NCBI GenBank assembly: GCA_002344135.1
Contig: DDTO01000004.1
Span: forward strand, 110,473 to 174,472
Length of the DNA stretch: 64,000 nucleotides
Origin: Chthonomonas sp. UBA2362
Lineage (GTDB): Bacteria; Armatimonadota; Fimbriimonadia; Fimbriimonadales; Fimbriimonadaceae
Direction of reading: 5' to 3'
Below, piece after piece: positions 50,308 to 58,795 of this stretch (positions within the stretch are counted from its first letter, which is position 1; each line of letters begins with the position of its first letter). Made by a program: the position numbers and the translations under genes. The notes under the pieces were generated by a model. That model was not told the origin of the DNA and ran no database searches. It worked only from the letters and a program-made list of their open reading frames with translations.

Positions 50308-50994
50308 CTACCTTTTCTGCGAATTCGTTTCGCTCTTGCTCGAAAGTTGGGCCATGAGCTCATCGGCGCGCGCCAGGTCCTGGGCCGCATTGCGGGGATC
50401 CATTCGCAAGGGAGCCATCACCCGAGCGTCTCCGAGGGCCACCACTAGCGTCGTCCGACCGCGGACGTCCGGCGACCAGCACAACATGAGTTGGGTGAGG
50501 TCCTCTCTCCAAAAACGGTAGCCTCGCTTGTCGTCGCCGAAGTCGATGGGCTTGATTCGCCGTCCGATCTCGTTGGCGTACTGTTCTTTGGTCTCCTCGA
50601 TCATCTCGTTAGACGCGTTCGTCCAAGATCGCATGGCCAGCACGATGCGTCCGTCTCGAGTCAGCACACCGAACCCGCCTTGGTTGCCCTCCCAGCCTCG
50701 TGCCGCATATCCGTCACGAAAGCCTAGCGGCACATCGGTGAATTCGAAAGCGCCAGGAGGGCGCGGCAGCACCGCCAAAGCGTTGCCAGCAGATTCGCCC
50801 AACACGATGTTCTTGCCGTCCGCCCGCAACACCAGGCTCGCCTGCTCGTCGACCGAGGGTGGATCGATGGGCTCTACGGCAGACGCCGCGGGAGGCGGAC
50901 CTTGGGCAACGGGTGGACCGTCCGGTTCGCCCGTTCCACAGCCGGAGGAAAGCAAGGCAGCGAAGGCGCCGGGAAGGGCAAGTCTTGACTTCAT
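50308..50994 (-). CDS. Putative lipoprotein, function unknown
   Basis: A 228-aa exported protein. The N-terminus MKSRLALPGAFAALLSSGC ends in a lipobox-like SSGC. A Pro/Ala-rich spacer follows, then a compact domain (LVLRADGKNIVLGESAGNALAVL and further strands, with a helix NEMIEETKEQYANEIGRR). No family recognised. Its ATG is one base after the greA stop, so it is co-transcribed with greA. Confidence 0.75.
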   Translation of the reverse strand: MKSRLALPGAFAALLSSGCGTGEPDGPPVAQGPPPAASAVEPIDPPSVDEQASLVLRADGKNIVLGESAGNALAVLPRPPGAFEFTDVPLGFRDGYAARGWEGNQGGFGVLTRDGRIVLAMRSWTNASNEMIEETKEQYANEIGRRIKPIDFGDDKRGYRFWREDLTQLMLCWSPDVRGRTTLVVALGDARVMAPLRMDPRNAAQDLARADELMAQLSSKSETNSQKR

Positions 50995-50995
50995 A

Positions 50996-51481
50996 TCAGC
51001 CGCCGTATTCGAGACGAACCTCGATGACGGAGTACCTCATGCTGCCGGCAGGAGCCTCGATCTCGACCTCCTCGCCGGCGACGCGACCGAGTAGTGCCGA
51101 GCCGAGGGGGGAAGTTATGGAAATCATATCCTGGGCCGGGTCAGCCTCATAGGAGCCGACCAGCGTGATCGTAAAGCTTTCCCCCCATGCGGCGTCCTTC
51201 AGCAAGACCTTCGAGCCCAGATGAGCCTCATGGGCTCCCGCATCGGGCCGATCGACGATCTTGGCGAGCTGAAGGACCTTCTCGAGGTCGGCGATCCGCC
51301 CTTCGAGTCTCGTCTGGTTGAGCTTCGCCTCGTGATAGGCGGCGTTCTCTTTGAGGTCGCCGTGGGACTTCGCCTCGCGTATGGCTTCTGCAATCTGGAG
51401 GCGCACCGGGCCCTTCAGTTCCTCGAGTTCGCGCTTGAGTTTCTCGTATCCGGTCCGGGTCAGGAGGATCTCTTGTGGCAT
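50996..51481 (-). CDS. greA: Transcription elongation factor GreA
   Basis: Rescues backtracked RNA polymerase by stimulating transcript cleavage. The N-terminal coiled coil begins PQEILLTRTGYEKLKRELEE and carries the acidic tip DLKENAAYHEAK. The C-terminal FKBP-like domain has ITSPLGSALLGRVAGEEVEI. Starting at ATG 51481 gives 161 aa, the usual length. A TTGCGT-17-TACAAT promoter precedes it and a short leader of about five bases is predicted. Confidence 0.96.
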   Translation of the reverse strand: MPQEILLTRTGYEKLKRELEELKGPVRLQIAEAIREAKSHGDLKENAAYHEAKLNQTRLEGRIADLEKVLQLAKIVDRPDAGAHEAHLGSKVLLKDAAWGESFTITLVGSYEADPAQDMISITSPLGSALLGRVAGEEVEIEAPAGSMRYSVIEVRLEYGG

Positions 51482-51492
51482 GTGTAGGCCCG

Positions 51493-51521
51493 ATTGTAGC
51501 GAATCCGGCTCCACGACGCAA
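51493..51521 (-). promoter_or_regulatory. Sigma-70-type promoter of greA
   Basis: Minus strand: TTGCGT (51521-51516), a 17-base spacer and TACAAT (51498-51493). It lies 11 bases before ATG 51481, so the mRNA leader would be very short. Confidence 0.7.
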
Positions 51522-51578
51522 CGAGGCGAGGTCCCAAGACCCCGCCTACGCCGCTGCAGGAGGAAGCGTTGTGTGCGC

Positions 51579-52415
51579 TTAGTAGTGAAGCTTGTACAGG
51601 TTCTCGCTGATCTTCGTCAAGAGTACCGAGCGACCGTTCGTTGAAGCCTTGGTGGCCATAGCATCGGTCCCGTAGAACTCCCAAGAAGCTTTCTCGGAAG
51701 AGTTCGGAACCTCGACTTGGACGGCAACCCTGAACCTGCCGCTGATCGCCAGCGCGAGGGCTTCGATCGATCCTTCGCCGGAACTTGCCGGAACGATCGA
51801 CCTGCTCGGAATCGCGACGAGAAGGCGCTGTTCACCGATCTCGATCGTCATAAGTACCGGCTCGGGTCGGCTATTAGTGAGAGGGCTCTCGACGGGCTTG
51901 CCACCCGGGATCGTCATTTGGATAATCGTTTCCCCTGCGCCGTCCCGTACGACCAAAGTCTTCTCTGGAGCGCCCTTCGGGTTGTCGAACTGGAGGCGGA
52001 TCGTCCCCTTGTCGTCGACGATTCTCGCGGGCGGTGCAACAGGTACGAAGTTGGCCTGGCTCGTATCGCCAGAACCGCCTCGAATCGCGATGACGGCGGC
52101 GACGATCGCCGCACAGGCGAGTCCTGCCAGGGCAGCCGACTTCCACCACGCCAGGAAACCGCCAGGGGCCGATCGCTTGGCTGCGTAAAGTTGCCGGTCG
52201 ATACGGCTGGAGATCTTCTCGTGAAGATCTTCGGGCACGTTGACAGGCATGTCCTTGAGCTGCCCGAGGCGAAGCATGACGATCTCGAATTGCCGGTAGT
52301 CCGCCTTCAAGTCGGAGTCGGATTCGAGACGTCGCTCGAACGCTTGCTTCAGCGCTCGGTCGAGCTTGCCTTCGTAGTATTCAGAGAAAAATTCTCGCGC
52401 CTTATTCGCGTTCAT
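51579..52415 (-). CDS. Putative membrane-anchored anti-sigma factor
   Basis: A 278-aa protein. The N-terminal 80 residues are helical (REFFSEYYEGKLDRALKQAFE), a pattern of anti-sigma N-terminal domains, though no zinc His/Cys motif is seen. One membrane helix follows near residues 95-113 (SAALAGLACAAIVAAVIAI). The outer part is about 160 residues of beta structure. It lies 26 bases downstream of the ECF sigma factor gene, the usual arrangement. AAGGA precedes the ATG. Confidence 0.8.
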   Translation of the reverse strand: MNANKAREFFSEYYEGKLDRALKQAFERRLESDSDLKADYRQFEIVMLRLGQLKDMPVNVPEDLHEKISSRIDRQLYAAKRSAPGGFLAWWKSAALAGLACAAIVAAVIAIRGGSGDTSQANFVPVAPPARIVDDKGTIRLQFDNPKGAPEKTLVVRDGAGETIIQMTIPGGKPVESPLTNSRPEPVLMTIEIGEQRLLVAIPSRSIVPASSGEGSIEALALAISGRFRVAVQVEVPNSSEKASWEFYGTDAMATKASTNGRSVLLTKISENLYKLHY

Positions 52416-52441
52416 GTTTGGTCCTTCGCTGACTTTCGACT

Positions 52442-53038
52442 TCAGTCGAGTTGGAAAAGTTCCTCGTCCTGCGCAAGAAGCTCCCTCAGGCTCAGTCGCG
52501 CTCGATTGAGGCGGCTCTTGACGGTTCCCAGCGGGAGATCGAGGGACTCGGCGATCTGCTCGTAGCTGAGCATCTCGACGTGGTACATGACCAGCATGGC
52601 GCGCTGATACTCGGGCAGCTTCAAGATCGCGTCTTGGACGGCCTTCTCGCGGGCGTGCTTCTCGGCTTCTTCGTCGGGGCCGGCGCTCTCGTCCTCGACT
52701 TGGCGTTCGAGGTCGTTCCCGGGCGATTGGAGGCTCGCGTCGAGGCTTACGGTGGGGCGGCTCTTTTCCTTCTTCCGCAGATCCAGGTAGCAGTTGGTCA
52801 GGATGCGGTACATCCAGGTCGTGAAGGCGCTTTGGCTGCGGAAGTTTTGCAGGGCGTTGTAGATGCGGATGAAGGCGTCAGCCACGATGTCGGCCGCCTC
52901 CTCCCCGTTAGAAGTCAGGCGGTAGGCGTACTGATAGGCCCGTTTCTCGTGTCGACGCACCAAGTCGTCGAAGGCCGCCCGGTCGCCCTGCTGGCATCTG
53001 CGGATAAGGACCGCATCGTCGGAAAGTCCGTGGGTCAT
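52442..53038 (-). CDS. ECF-type RNA polymerase sigma factor
   Basis: A 198-aa sigma-70 family protein. Region 2 is seen as DDLVRRHEKRAYQYAYRLT with AADIVADAFIRIYNAL and TWMYRILTNCYLD (promoter melting). Region 4 is LPEYQRAMLVMYHVEMLSYE, then IAESLDLPLGTVKSRLNRAR, the -35-binding helix-turn-helix. The linker is acidic. The start overlaps the DUF4446 stop as ATGA, and an anti-sigma gene follows, so the three form one regulatory operon. Its target promoters are unknown. Confidence 0.93.
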   Translation of the reverse strand: MTHGLSDDAVLIRRCQQGDRAAFDDLVRRHEKRAYQYAYRLTSNGEEAADIVADAFIRIYNALQNFRSQSAFTTWMYRILTNCYLDLRKKEKSRPTVSLDASLQSPGNDLERQVEDESAGPDEEAEKHAREKAVQDAILKLPEYQRAMLVMYHVEMLSYEQIAESLDLPLGTVKSRLNRARLSLRELLAQDEELFQLD

Positions 53039-53556
53039 CGGTGAATGAGCGCTTGGCCGCGGTCGCCCGCCGCCTGCGCGATAGCCGCCTCCTCCTCTTC
53101 GCTGAGCCCGACGTCGCTCCGACCGCCGGCCAGCGACTTACAGTATACGCGGCAATCCGACCTCCCAACCACGCTCGAAAACACGACGCCGTTGCCGCGC
53201 TCATCGTAGAGGGCGAACGCGAAGCTTAGACTGCCCGACATATCGCCGAAGGCGTCGTAGCGCACCAGCCCCGCATACCGCTTGGCTGACTTCATCTTCT
53301 TTTCGACGTCTGCAAGGCGGGCAGTCATTCGTTCCAGGTCTTGTGTTTGAGTTGCACTATCTCGCATTTGAGCCTCGAGCAGGCGTTCGAGGTTTTCGCC
53401 TCGCACGCCCTCCAGCAGCGTGCGCCATTGCCGTCGGATCCTTCGAATCTCGGCGGATTGCCGGATGGAAATGAATCCGAGCAGCACGATCGCGGCAACG
53501 AGGATGAGCGAAATGACGCCCGAATTCGCGGAAAGGGTCTCCAAAAACTGTTGCAT
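53035..53556 (-). CDS. DUF4446-family protein
   Basis: A 173-aa protein with one N-terminal membrane helix (VISLILVAAIVLLGFISI), a short coiled-coil region (RQWRTLLEGVRGENLERLLEAQ) and a DUF4446 domain: VRYDAFGDMSGSLSFAFALYDERGNGVVFSS, then SRVYCKSL-type strands. The function of the family is not known. It starts the operon with the ECF sigma and anti-sigma genes, which links it to stress regulation by context. The upstream frame to 54000 has no support. Confidence 0.85.
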   Translation of the reverse strand: MQQFLETLSANSGVISLILVAAIVLLGFISIRQSAEIRRIRRQWRTLLEGVRGENLERLLEAQMRDSATQTQDLERMTARLADVEKKMKSAKRYAGLVRYDAFGDMSGSLSFAFALYDERGNGVVFSSVVGRSDCRVYCKSLAGGRSDVGLSEEEEAAIAQAAGDRGQALIHR

Positions 53557-53730
53557 CGGACTACAATGTGGATAGAACCAACCAAACAGGAGTATAGCCG
53601 GGCAGAACCCTACCACCAACCGAACCAGAGATTGGACGCGCCTGAATAGGCGTGGGCAGCGGGGTGGGTTTCCGTCAAAGCCAGGACGGCTTCGACGTGG
53701 CCTTGATCGGGCCGTGACTCGGCATCGAGC

Positions 53731-54171
53731 ATGAAGATCAAGAACAAACGACGCGCTTTCACCGGCTTCGGCGCGGTGCTTCTTTTCGCGCTCGCCTTCG
53801 CGATCTTTTTCCGCGCTTACTTCAAGACCATCGAGGTCAGCGGAGAATCGATGGAGCCGACCCTGCGCAGCGGTCAGCGGGTCCTCGTCAGTGACGCCTA
53901 CGGCCTCATCGGCGCGATCCGAAAGAACGACATCGTGGTGCTGAAGGGAAAGGCAGCGGGGGAGTTCCTCATCAAGCGCGTTCACGCCCTCGGCGGTCAA
54001 ACCGTGGACTGGCTCAACGTCCCCGGCTCGTGGAGGATCGATCAGGGCAAGTACGTGGTGCCCGACGGCGAGGTCTACGTCATCGGGGACAACTACCAGG
54101 TTTCAGAGGATAGCCGCCGATACGGGCCATTCCCCCTTGCCGACGTCGTCGGAAAGGTGGTGGTCTTTTGA
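53731..54171 (+). CDS. lepB: Signal peptidase I
   Basis: Removes signal peptides from exported proteins at the outer face of the membrane. One N-terminal helix at about 13-30. Box B SGESMEPT has nucleophile S40. Box D FLIKRV has the general base K82. The last box is GDNYQVSEDSRRYG. The protein is short (146 aa), like the compact Gram-positive and cyanobacterial types. Its stop overlaps the TTG start of the NUDIX gene. Confidence 0.94.
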   Translation: MKIKNKRRAFTGFGAVLLFALAFAIFFRAYFKTIEVSGESMEPTLRSGQRVLVSDAYGLIGAIRKNDIVVLKGKAAGEFLIKRVHALGGQTVDWLNVPGSWRIDQGKYVVPDGEVYVIGDNYQVSEDSRRYGPFPLADVVGKVVVF

Positions 54172-54665
54172 AGAAGTTCTCCGCAGGCAAGTTCGGACGT
54201 CAGCGGTTGGAGTTCTTCCCGGCCCCATTCCGGGCGCCTCTGCGAGCGTTTGCGGCCCTAGTCTTTCCATGGCGAGGCGATCTCGTCCTTCTCTGCAACA
54301 TCGAGGATCGAGGCTGGTGTATTCCGAGCGGCAGAGTCGAGCCGAACGAAACCTCGTGTGAGGCAGCGGTCCGCGAAGCTCAGGAAGAGGCGGGAGCCCT
54401 CCTGGCCGACATGCAATACCTCGGCTGCTATCGGGTCAGCGAGCGGAACGAGGTTCGATGGGTCGATGTGTTCGTCGCCCAAGTTGCCGAACTCGTCGAA
54501 ATCGGAGTACCCGTTGAATCCCTGGGACGGAAGTTCGTCACGGTCGATGAACTGCCGGGTATCTATCACCTCTGGAACGATCTGACCCACGAAGTCTTCA
54601 TCTACTCGAAGGAGATTCTCTCTCGCCACCGGCAGGCGGTCGCGGGCCTCGGGCAAGGACCATAA
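54168..54665 (+). CDS. NUDIX hydrolase
   Basis: A 165-aa enzyme splitting nucleoside-diphosphate-linked compounds. The full Nudix box GRVEPNETSCEAAVREAQEE is present, continuing AGA, with the catalytic REAQEE. The substrate cannot be told. The TTG start overlaps the lepB stop (TTGA), so it is translationally coupled. tilS follows 14 bases later. Confidence 0.9.
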   Translation: MKKFSAGKFGRQRLEFFPAPFRAPLRAFAALVFPWRGDLVLLCNIEDRGWCIPSGRVEPNETSCEAAVREAQEEAGALLADMQYLGCYRVSERNEVRWVDVFVAQVAELVEIGVPVESLGRKFVTVDELPGIYHLWNDLTHEVFIYSKEILSRHRQAVAGLGQGP

Positions 54666-54679
54666 TCGCCGAGGCGACT

Positions 54680-56035
54680 ATGCCTCAGGCCGACTTCGAC
54701 CTCATTCCACCGGAGTCCCGCGTTCTCGTAGCCTACAGTGGCGGCGCGGACTCGACCTGCCTGCTCGTCCTTTGCCAAGAAGCCGGCCTCGACATCGTCG
54801 CAGGGCATCTTCACCACGGCCAGCGCCCCGATGCAGAGGCCGAGGCGGAGCAGTGCGCGGCCTTTTGCGAGAGCCTCGGTGTGCCGTTCGTACTCGGTCG
54901 GGCCGACGTCCCCAGCCTTGCTCGCGACGAACGTATCGGCCTGGAAGAGGCCGGGCGGCGCGCACGATACGCCTTCTTAAGGTCTGCCGCAGCGCAGACC
55001 GCGTGCCGGGTGATCGCCACGGGGCATACGCGCGACGATCTTATCGAGACGGTGCTCTTCAACCTCGTGCGTGGCACCGGTCTAGCAGGCTTGGCCGGGA
55101 TAAGGGCACAAACGAGCGGCCTCGTTCGCCCCCTACTCGCGGTCTCGAGGGCGGAAACGAGGGCGTTTTGTCGAGACAAGGCTCTTTGGTTCCACGACGA
55201 CCCAGCAAACGACGACCTCCGTTACAGCCGCGCACGTTTGAGGCACCGTGTGCTTCCGGAACTTCGGCAGGTCCATTCCGGTGCCGATGCATCCATCGCG
55301 CGTGCATCCGAGATCGCTCGAATGGAAACCGACTACCTGGATGCTGTGGCGGCAGCGGCTCTTGAGGCTTGCGAGGCGCCACTCAACGGTGAATTGCGGT
55401 TCTTGACGCTCGATGCCGAATTCGCCCTCGACAGGGGCCGGTTCGATCTGCTGCATGAGGTGGTGGCTCGGCGGGGGCTGCGTCTCGCGGTTCGTGCCCT
55501 GGGAGCCAACATCGACTGGTTGGGAGTCGGGCGCGTGCTTGAGGGCCTTCGTAGCGACCAGAAGGGGGCGGTCACCGCCGAAGGGGGCGTTGTGGTTGTC
55601 GAGTGGACTGCCGAGCGCGTCCACATCCGCAAACACGGTAGAGGCCCGCGTTTTCGCCTGCCGCTCACCGTGCCCGGTTCATCGACCGAGCCCGAACTTG
55701 GATGGACCATTCAGGTTGAGCCGTCAATGCCTTCGAGGTTCCGAGACACCGAGAAGCTCGAGGCGGTGCTCGACCCGGCCAGACTGGTTGGTGGGCTGTA
55801 TGCCCGCCCGCTCGTGCCCGGAGACCGCATCGATCCTATCGGAATGGCAGGTTCGAAAAGCGTCGCCCGAGTTCTCTCGGAATTGAAACTGACCGAACTA
55901 GCCAGGAGTCGATATCCCGTGGTATGTGACATGGTCGGTCCCATCTGGACGCCAGGAGGCGCCCTCTCGCGCCGCGTCGCCATCACGAATGACAGCGCGA
56001 ATGCCGTCCGGCTGCGCCTCATGCGGAACCGCTAG
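54680..56035 (+). CDS. tilS: tRNA(Ile)-lysidine synthetase
   Basis: Converts the wobble C of tRNA-Ile(CAU) to lysidine. PP-loop motif SGGADST at 20-26, then GHLHHGQRPDAEAE and ATGHTRDDLIETVLFNL complete the N-type ATP pyrophosphatase domain. The C-terminal half has the TilS substrate-binding and C-terminal domains (PGDRIDPIGMAGSKSVARVL). GAGG lies five bases before ATG 54680. It is separated from ftsH, with which it is often linked in other bacteria. Confidence 0.95.
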   Translation: MPQADFDLIPPESRVLVAYSGGADSTCLLVLCQEAGLDIVAGHLHHGQRPDAEAEAEQCAAFCESLGVPFVLGRADVPSLARDERIGLEEAGRRARYAFLRSAAAQTACRVIATGHTRDDLIETVLFNLVRGTGLAGLAGIRAQTSGLVRPLLAVSRAETRAFCRDKALWFHDDPANDDLRYSRARLRHRVLPELRQVHSGADASIARASEIARMETDYLDAVAAAALEACEAPLNGELRFLTLDAEFALDRGRFDLLHEVVARRGLRLAVRALGANIDWLGVGRVLEGLRSDQKGAVTAEGGVVVVEWTAERVHIRKHGRGPRFRLPLTVPGSSTEPELGWTIQVEPSMPSRFRDTEKLEAVLDPARLVGGLYARPLVPGDRIDPIGMAGSKSVARVLSELKLTELARSRYPVVCDMVGPIWTPGGALSRRVAITNDSANAVRLRLMRNR

Positions 56036-56101
56036 GCCAGCATGGGCCATACTCCGAGAACGAACCGAATCGACCCGAACGTCCGTATCATAGATAGCAT
56101 C

Positions 56102-56518
56102 ATGGCCACAACCGAACCAACTTACACGATCAGCCTCACCGAGAGAGCGGCACAGGAACTCAAGACCCTCATGGCCGAGAACCAAAAGGAGGGGGCGGCT
56201 CTCCGCGTCTGGGTCGCGGGCGGTGGCTGTTCGGGCCTTCAGTACGGCATGGCCTTGGACGATCAGCCCGCGGAAGAGGGTGACGTCACTCTTCAGCATG
56301 AAGGCATCTCCATCTTCGTCGACGAGATGAGCCTGCGCTACATGTCCGGTTCCGTGGTCGACTACGTCGACGACGTCCTTGGCGGCGGCTTCAAGATCGA
56401 GAATCCGAACGCCGTCAAGTCCTGCGGTTGCGGTTCATCCTTTTCCGCGGAGGACGAGGCAATGGAAGGTCTCGACACCACTAAGGGCGGCGGCTGCGGC
56501 TCCTGCGGCTGCCACTAG
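56102..56518 (+). CDS. erpA: Iron-sulfur cluster insertion protein, A-type carrier
   Basis: A 138-aa A-type carrier. The three ligand cysteines are C43 (AGGGCSGLQYGM) and C108 and C110 (SCGCGSS), as in ErpA/IscA/SufA. It has an unusual C-terminal addition, GGGCGSCGCH, with three more cysteines. ATG 56102 gives the standard N-terminus. A TATCAT box lies ten bases upstream. It can serve any Fe-S enzyme here, including SdhB and NuoE. ErpA versus SufA or IscA cannot be fixed from sequence. Confidence 0.9.
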   Translation: MATTEPTYTISLTERAAQELKTLMAENQKEGAALRVWVAGGGCSGLQYGMALDDQPAEEGDVTLQHEGISIFVDEMSLRYMSGSVVDYVDDVLGGGFKIENPNAVKSCGCGSSFSAEDEAMEGLDTTKGGGCGSCGCH

Positions 56519-56589
56519 GCCTTGGTCCCAATGGCCTATAGGGCCATTTGGTGTAACGTATTCACCCTGACGGTAATGAGGATTCGTCG

Positions 56590-57099
56590 ATGACCGCCGA
56601 GTGGTATTACGTGGGGCACTACGGGCAGCTTGGTCCGCTCACTTTCGAGCAGATGGAGGAGCTCGTCCGGGATGGTGTGGTCGAGCGAGATACTTACGTC
56701 TGGCGGGCCGGGATGAGCGACTGGGAGCCCGCAGCCTTTCACCGCGATCTCCAAACTCATTTCCAAACGATCCAGCCCGCGACTCCGCCGCCCCCTCCGG
56801 TCCCTGCCATGCGGCACCGCTCCCCTCAGCCGGCTCCGGCGTATGGTTACCAGCAGGGTTGGGGGCTCGTCGACGTGCCAATCAGCGATCGCAAGCGATG
56901 GATCGCCGGTGTGCTCCAGTTGCTGATCCCCGGTAGCGGACGGATATACCTCGGCTACGCCGCGCAGGGAGTCATCCAGTTCATTCTCTTCACCCCTTGC
57001 GGGTTGGGCGTGGGTTGGCTTTGGTCCATTATCGACGGTATCGTGATCCTTGCCGGTGGGCTGAAACTGGACGGATACGGCCGAAAACTGGTCGAGTAG
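56590..57099 (+). CDS. GYF_2 plus TM2-domain protein
   Basis: A 169-aa protein. Residues 1-50 are a GYF_2 domain (WYYVGHYGQLGPLTFEQMEELV, then WRAGMSDWEPA). A Pro-rich linker follows. The last 75 residues are a TM2 domain with two helices around IPGSGRIYLGYAAQGVIQFI and GWLWSIIDGIVIL. Similar combinations are common but the function is unknown; GYF_2 probably binds proline-rich peptides. GAGGA precedes the ATG. Confidence 0.88.
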   Translation: MTAEWYYVGHYGQLGPLTFEQMEELVRDGVVERDTYVWRAGMSDWEPAAFHRDLQTHFQTIQPATPPPPPVPAMRHRSPQPAPAYGYQQGWGLVDVPISDRKRWIAGVLQLLIPGSGRIYLGYAAQGVIQFILFTPCGLGVGWLWSIIDGIVILAGGLKLDGYGRKLVE

Positions 57100-57102
57100 C
57101 CC

Positions 57103-57882
57103 CTAGGGATCGCACACGACGCGCATCCCGATGAACGGCCCGTCGGAAAGCCACCACTTGCTCTTGGGAACGTGCGCGTCGGCCTCCTGCCATTTCGGGT
57201 CGAAAGGCTTCCTCGTCTCGAATCCAACTTCGGCAGCCTTGCTTAAGTACGACCCTCCGCAGACGACCGCCTTTCCGTCGCGCCCGATCGTCCACTCCCA
57301 AACGTTGCCGAGCATGTCGTAGAGGCCCCACTCGTTGGGCTTCTTCTTGCCCACGGGATGGGCCTTGTCGTCGGCGTTGTTCCAATACCAGGCATAGTCG
57401 TCTAGCTTCGAAGGGATCTCTCGGTCGCCCGCTCGGGCGGCATACTCCCACTCGGCCTCCGTCGGCAGGCGGAACTTGCGACCGGTCTTCTTGCTAAGCC
57501 ATTCGCAAAACTTCTCGGCCGAGTTGGAGGTCATTCCGAGCGCCGCGTATCCCTTGTGGCCGAATCCGCGGTCGGGGGCGCCATAGGGCCGGCTGGGCCG
57601 CGACTCGGCATCGACGCCGTCCGCATTTTGCTGGGTCGTCAGATCGAGGCGGAAGGCGTAGATATCGAAAACGTCCCAAGTCACCTCGTGCCGCCCGACC
57701 CAGATTGATTCGACGGGCATCTCTTTCCCGCCCATTTCGATTTTGCCGGCGGGAATCCGCACCATATCGAGCGAAACGACGGTGCCGGGAATCTCGACCT
57801 TCATGCTCGGCAGAGCCGGCTGAGACGTCGGATAATGAGAAGAGATGCTAGTACACGCGATTGCGGCGATGACGCTGACCAT
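57103..57882 (-). CDS. Formylglycine-generating-enzyme/SUMF1-like protein
   Basis: A 259-aa protein with a SUMF1-type fold: MVRIPAGKIEMGG, VGRHEVTWDVFDIYAF, ALGMTSNSAEKFCEWLSKKTG, FRLPTEAEWEYAARAG, NEWGLYDMLGNVWEWT and a late FIGMRVV. Members modify sulfatases or act in other pathways; the two C-terminal copper-binding Cys of true FGE are not clearly present. The start is uncertain: ATG 57882 overlaps apbE by 38 bases, while ATG 57804 avoids that but lacks a signal peptide. Confidence 0.82.
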   Translation of the reverse strand: MVSVIAAIACTSISSHYPTSQPALPSMKVEIPGTVVSLDMVRIPAGKIEMGGKEMPVESIWVGRHEVTWDVFDIYAFRLDLTTQQNADGVDAESRPSRPYGAPDRGFGHKGYAALGMTSNSAEKFCEWLSKKTGRKFRLPTEAEWEYAARAGDREIPSKLDDYAWYWNNADDKAHPVGKKKPNEWGLYDMLGNVWEWTIGRDGKAVVCGGSYLSKAAEVGFETRKPFDPKWQEADAHVPKSKWWLSDGPFIGMRVVCDP

Positions 57883-58795
57883 GACGACTTCGAAGCTGGA
57901 CCGCTTCGAGTATAGCCAGATTCACATGGGGGTGCGTGTGTCGGTCGCGATGTACGCTCCCGACGCTGAGACCGCGCAAGGTGCCGCAAGAGCCGTGTTC
58001 GAGAAGTTCGCCGCCCTTGAAGAGATCATGAGCGACTACCGCGCCGACAGCGAGATTATGCGGCTCTGCGCGGCCACGCCCGGCGAGAGCTACCCGGTCA
58101 GTGAGGATCTGTTCCGTGTGCTCGACCGGTCACAGGACATGTCCAAGCGATCCGGCGGAGCGTTCGACGTGACGGTCGGCCCGCTCGTCCGCCTTTGGCG
58201 TGAGGCGAGGAAGACGAAAGTGCTCCCGAGTCCGGAATCCCTGACTCGAGCACGAGACTTAGTCGGATGGGGCCTTCTCCACGTGGATGCCGATTCTCGG
58301 ACGGTTCGCCTCGACCGGCCGGGGATGCGCCTGGATCTCGGCGGTATCGCGAAAGGCTATGCCTGCGATCGCGGGCTCGAAGTGCTGTCCAAAATGGGCA
58401 TCGATCGGGCGATGATCGAGGCCGGCGGCGACATCGCCGCGTCTGGCGCGCCGCCTGGCAAACTGGGCTGGCGGATCGACGTGCAGGGGCTCGTTGCGCC
58501 CCTCTACCTCAAGAACCAGGGCATCTCTACTTCGGGCGACGCAAATCAGTTCGTCGTGATCGGCGGCAAACGCTATTCGCATATCCTCGATCCGGCCACC
58601 GGGTTGGGTCTGACGGACCGAAAGCAGGTCACCGTCCTTGCCCCCGATGCCACCACCAGCGACAGCCTGGCCACCGCCTGCAGCGTCCTCGGAGACGAGC
58701 AGGGCCGCATCCTCGCCGAGCAGTACGGCGCGAAGTTGATCGCGATCGTCCGAGCCGGAAGCGGTTCGGCTGGTAGAATTCTCCTTCAGGAATGA
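57845..58795 (+). CDS. apbE: FAD:protein FMN transferase ApbE
   Basis: Links FMN covalently to threonine or serine of target flavoproteins. The motifs are VDVTVGPLVRLWREA, LDLGGIAKGYACDRGL, AGGDIAASG, STSGDANQFVVIGGKRYSHILD and TTSDSLATACSVLG. Its 316 aa is normal, with a hydrophobic N-terminus for export. GAGAAGAG precedes the ATG. The stop overlaps the nuoE start (ATGA), so the two are coupled; the target may be a respiratory flavoprotein. Confidence 0.94.
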   Translation: MLVHAIAAMTLTMTTSKLDRFEYSQIHMGVRVSVAMYAPDAETAQGAARAVFEKFAALEEIMSDYRADSEIMRLCAATPGESYPVSEDLFRVLDRSQDMSKRSGGAFDVTVGPLVRLWREARKTKVLPSPESLTRARDLVGWGLLHVDADSRTVRLDRPGMRLDLGGIAKGYACDRGLEVLSKMGIDRAMIEAGGDIAASGAPPGKLGWRIDVQGLVAPLYLKNQGISTSGDANQFVVIGGKRYSHILDPATGLGLTDRKQVTVLAPDATTSDSLATACSVLGDEQGRILAEQYGAKLIAIVRAGSGSAGRILLQE

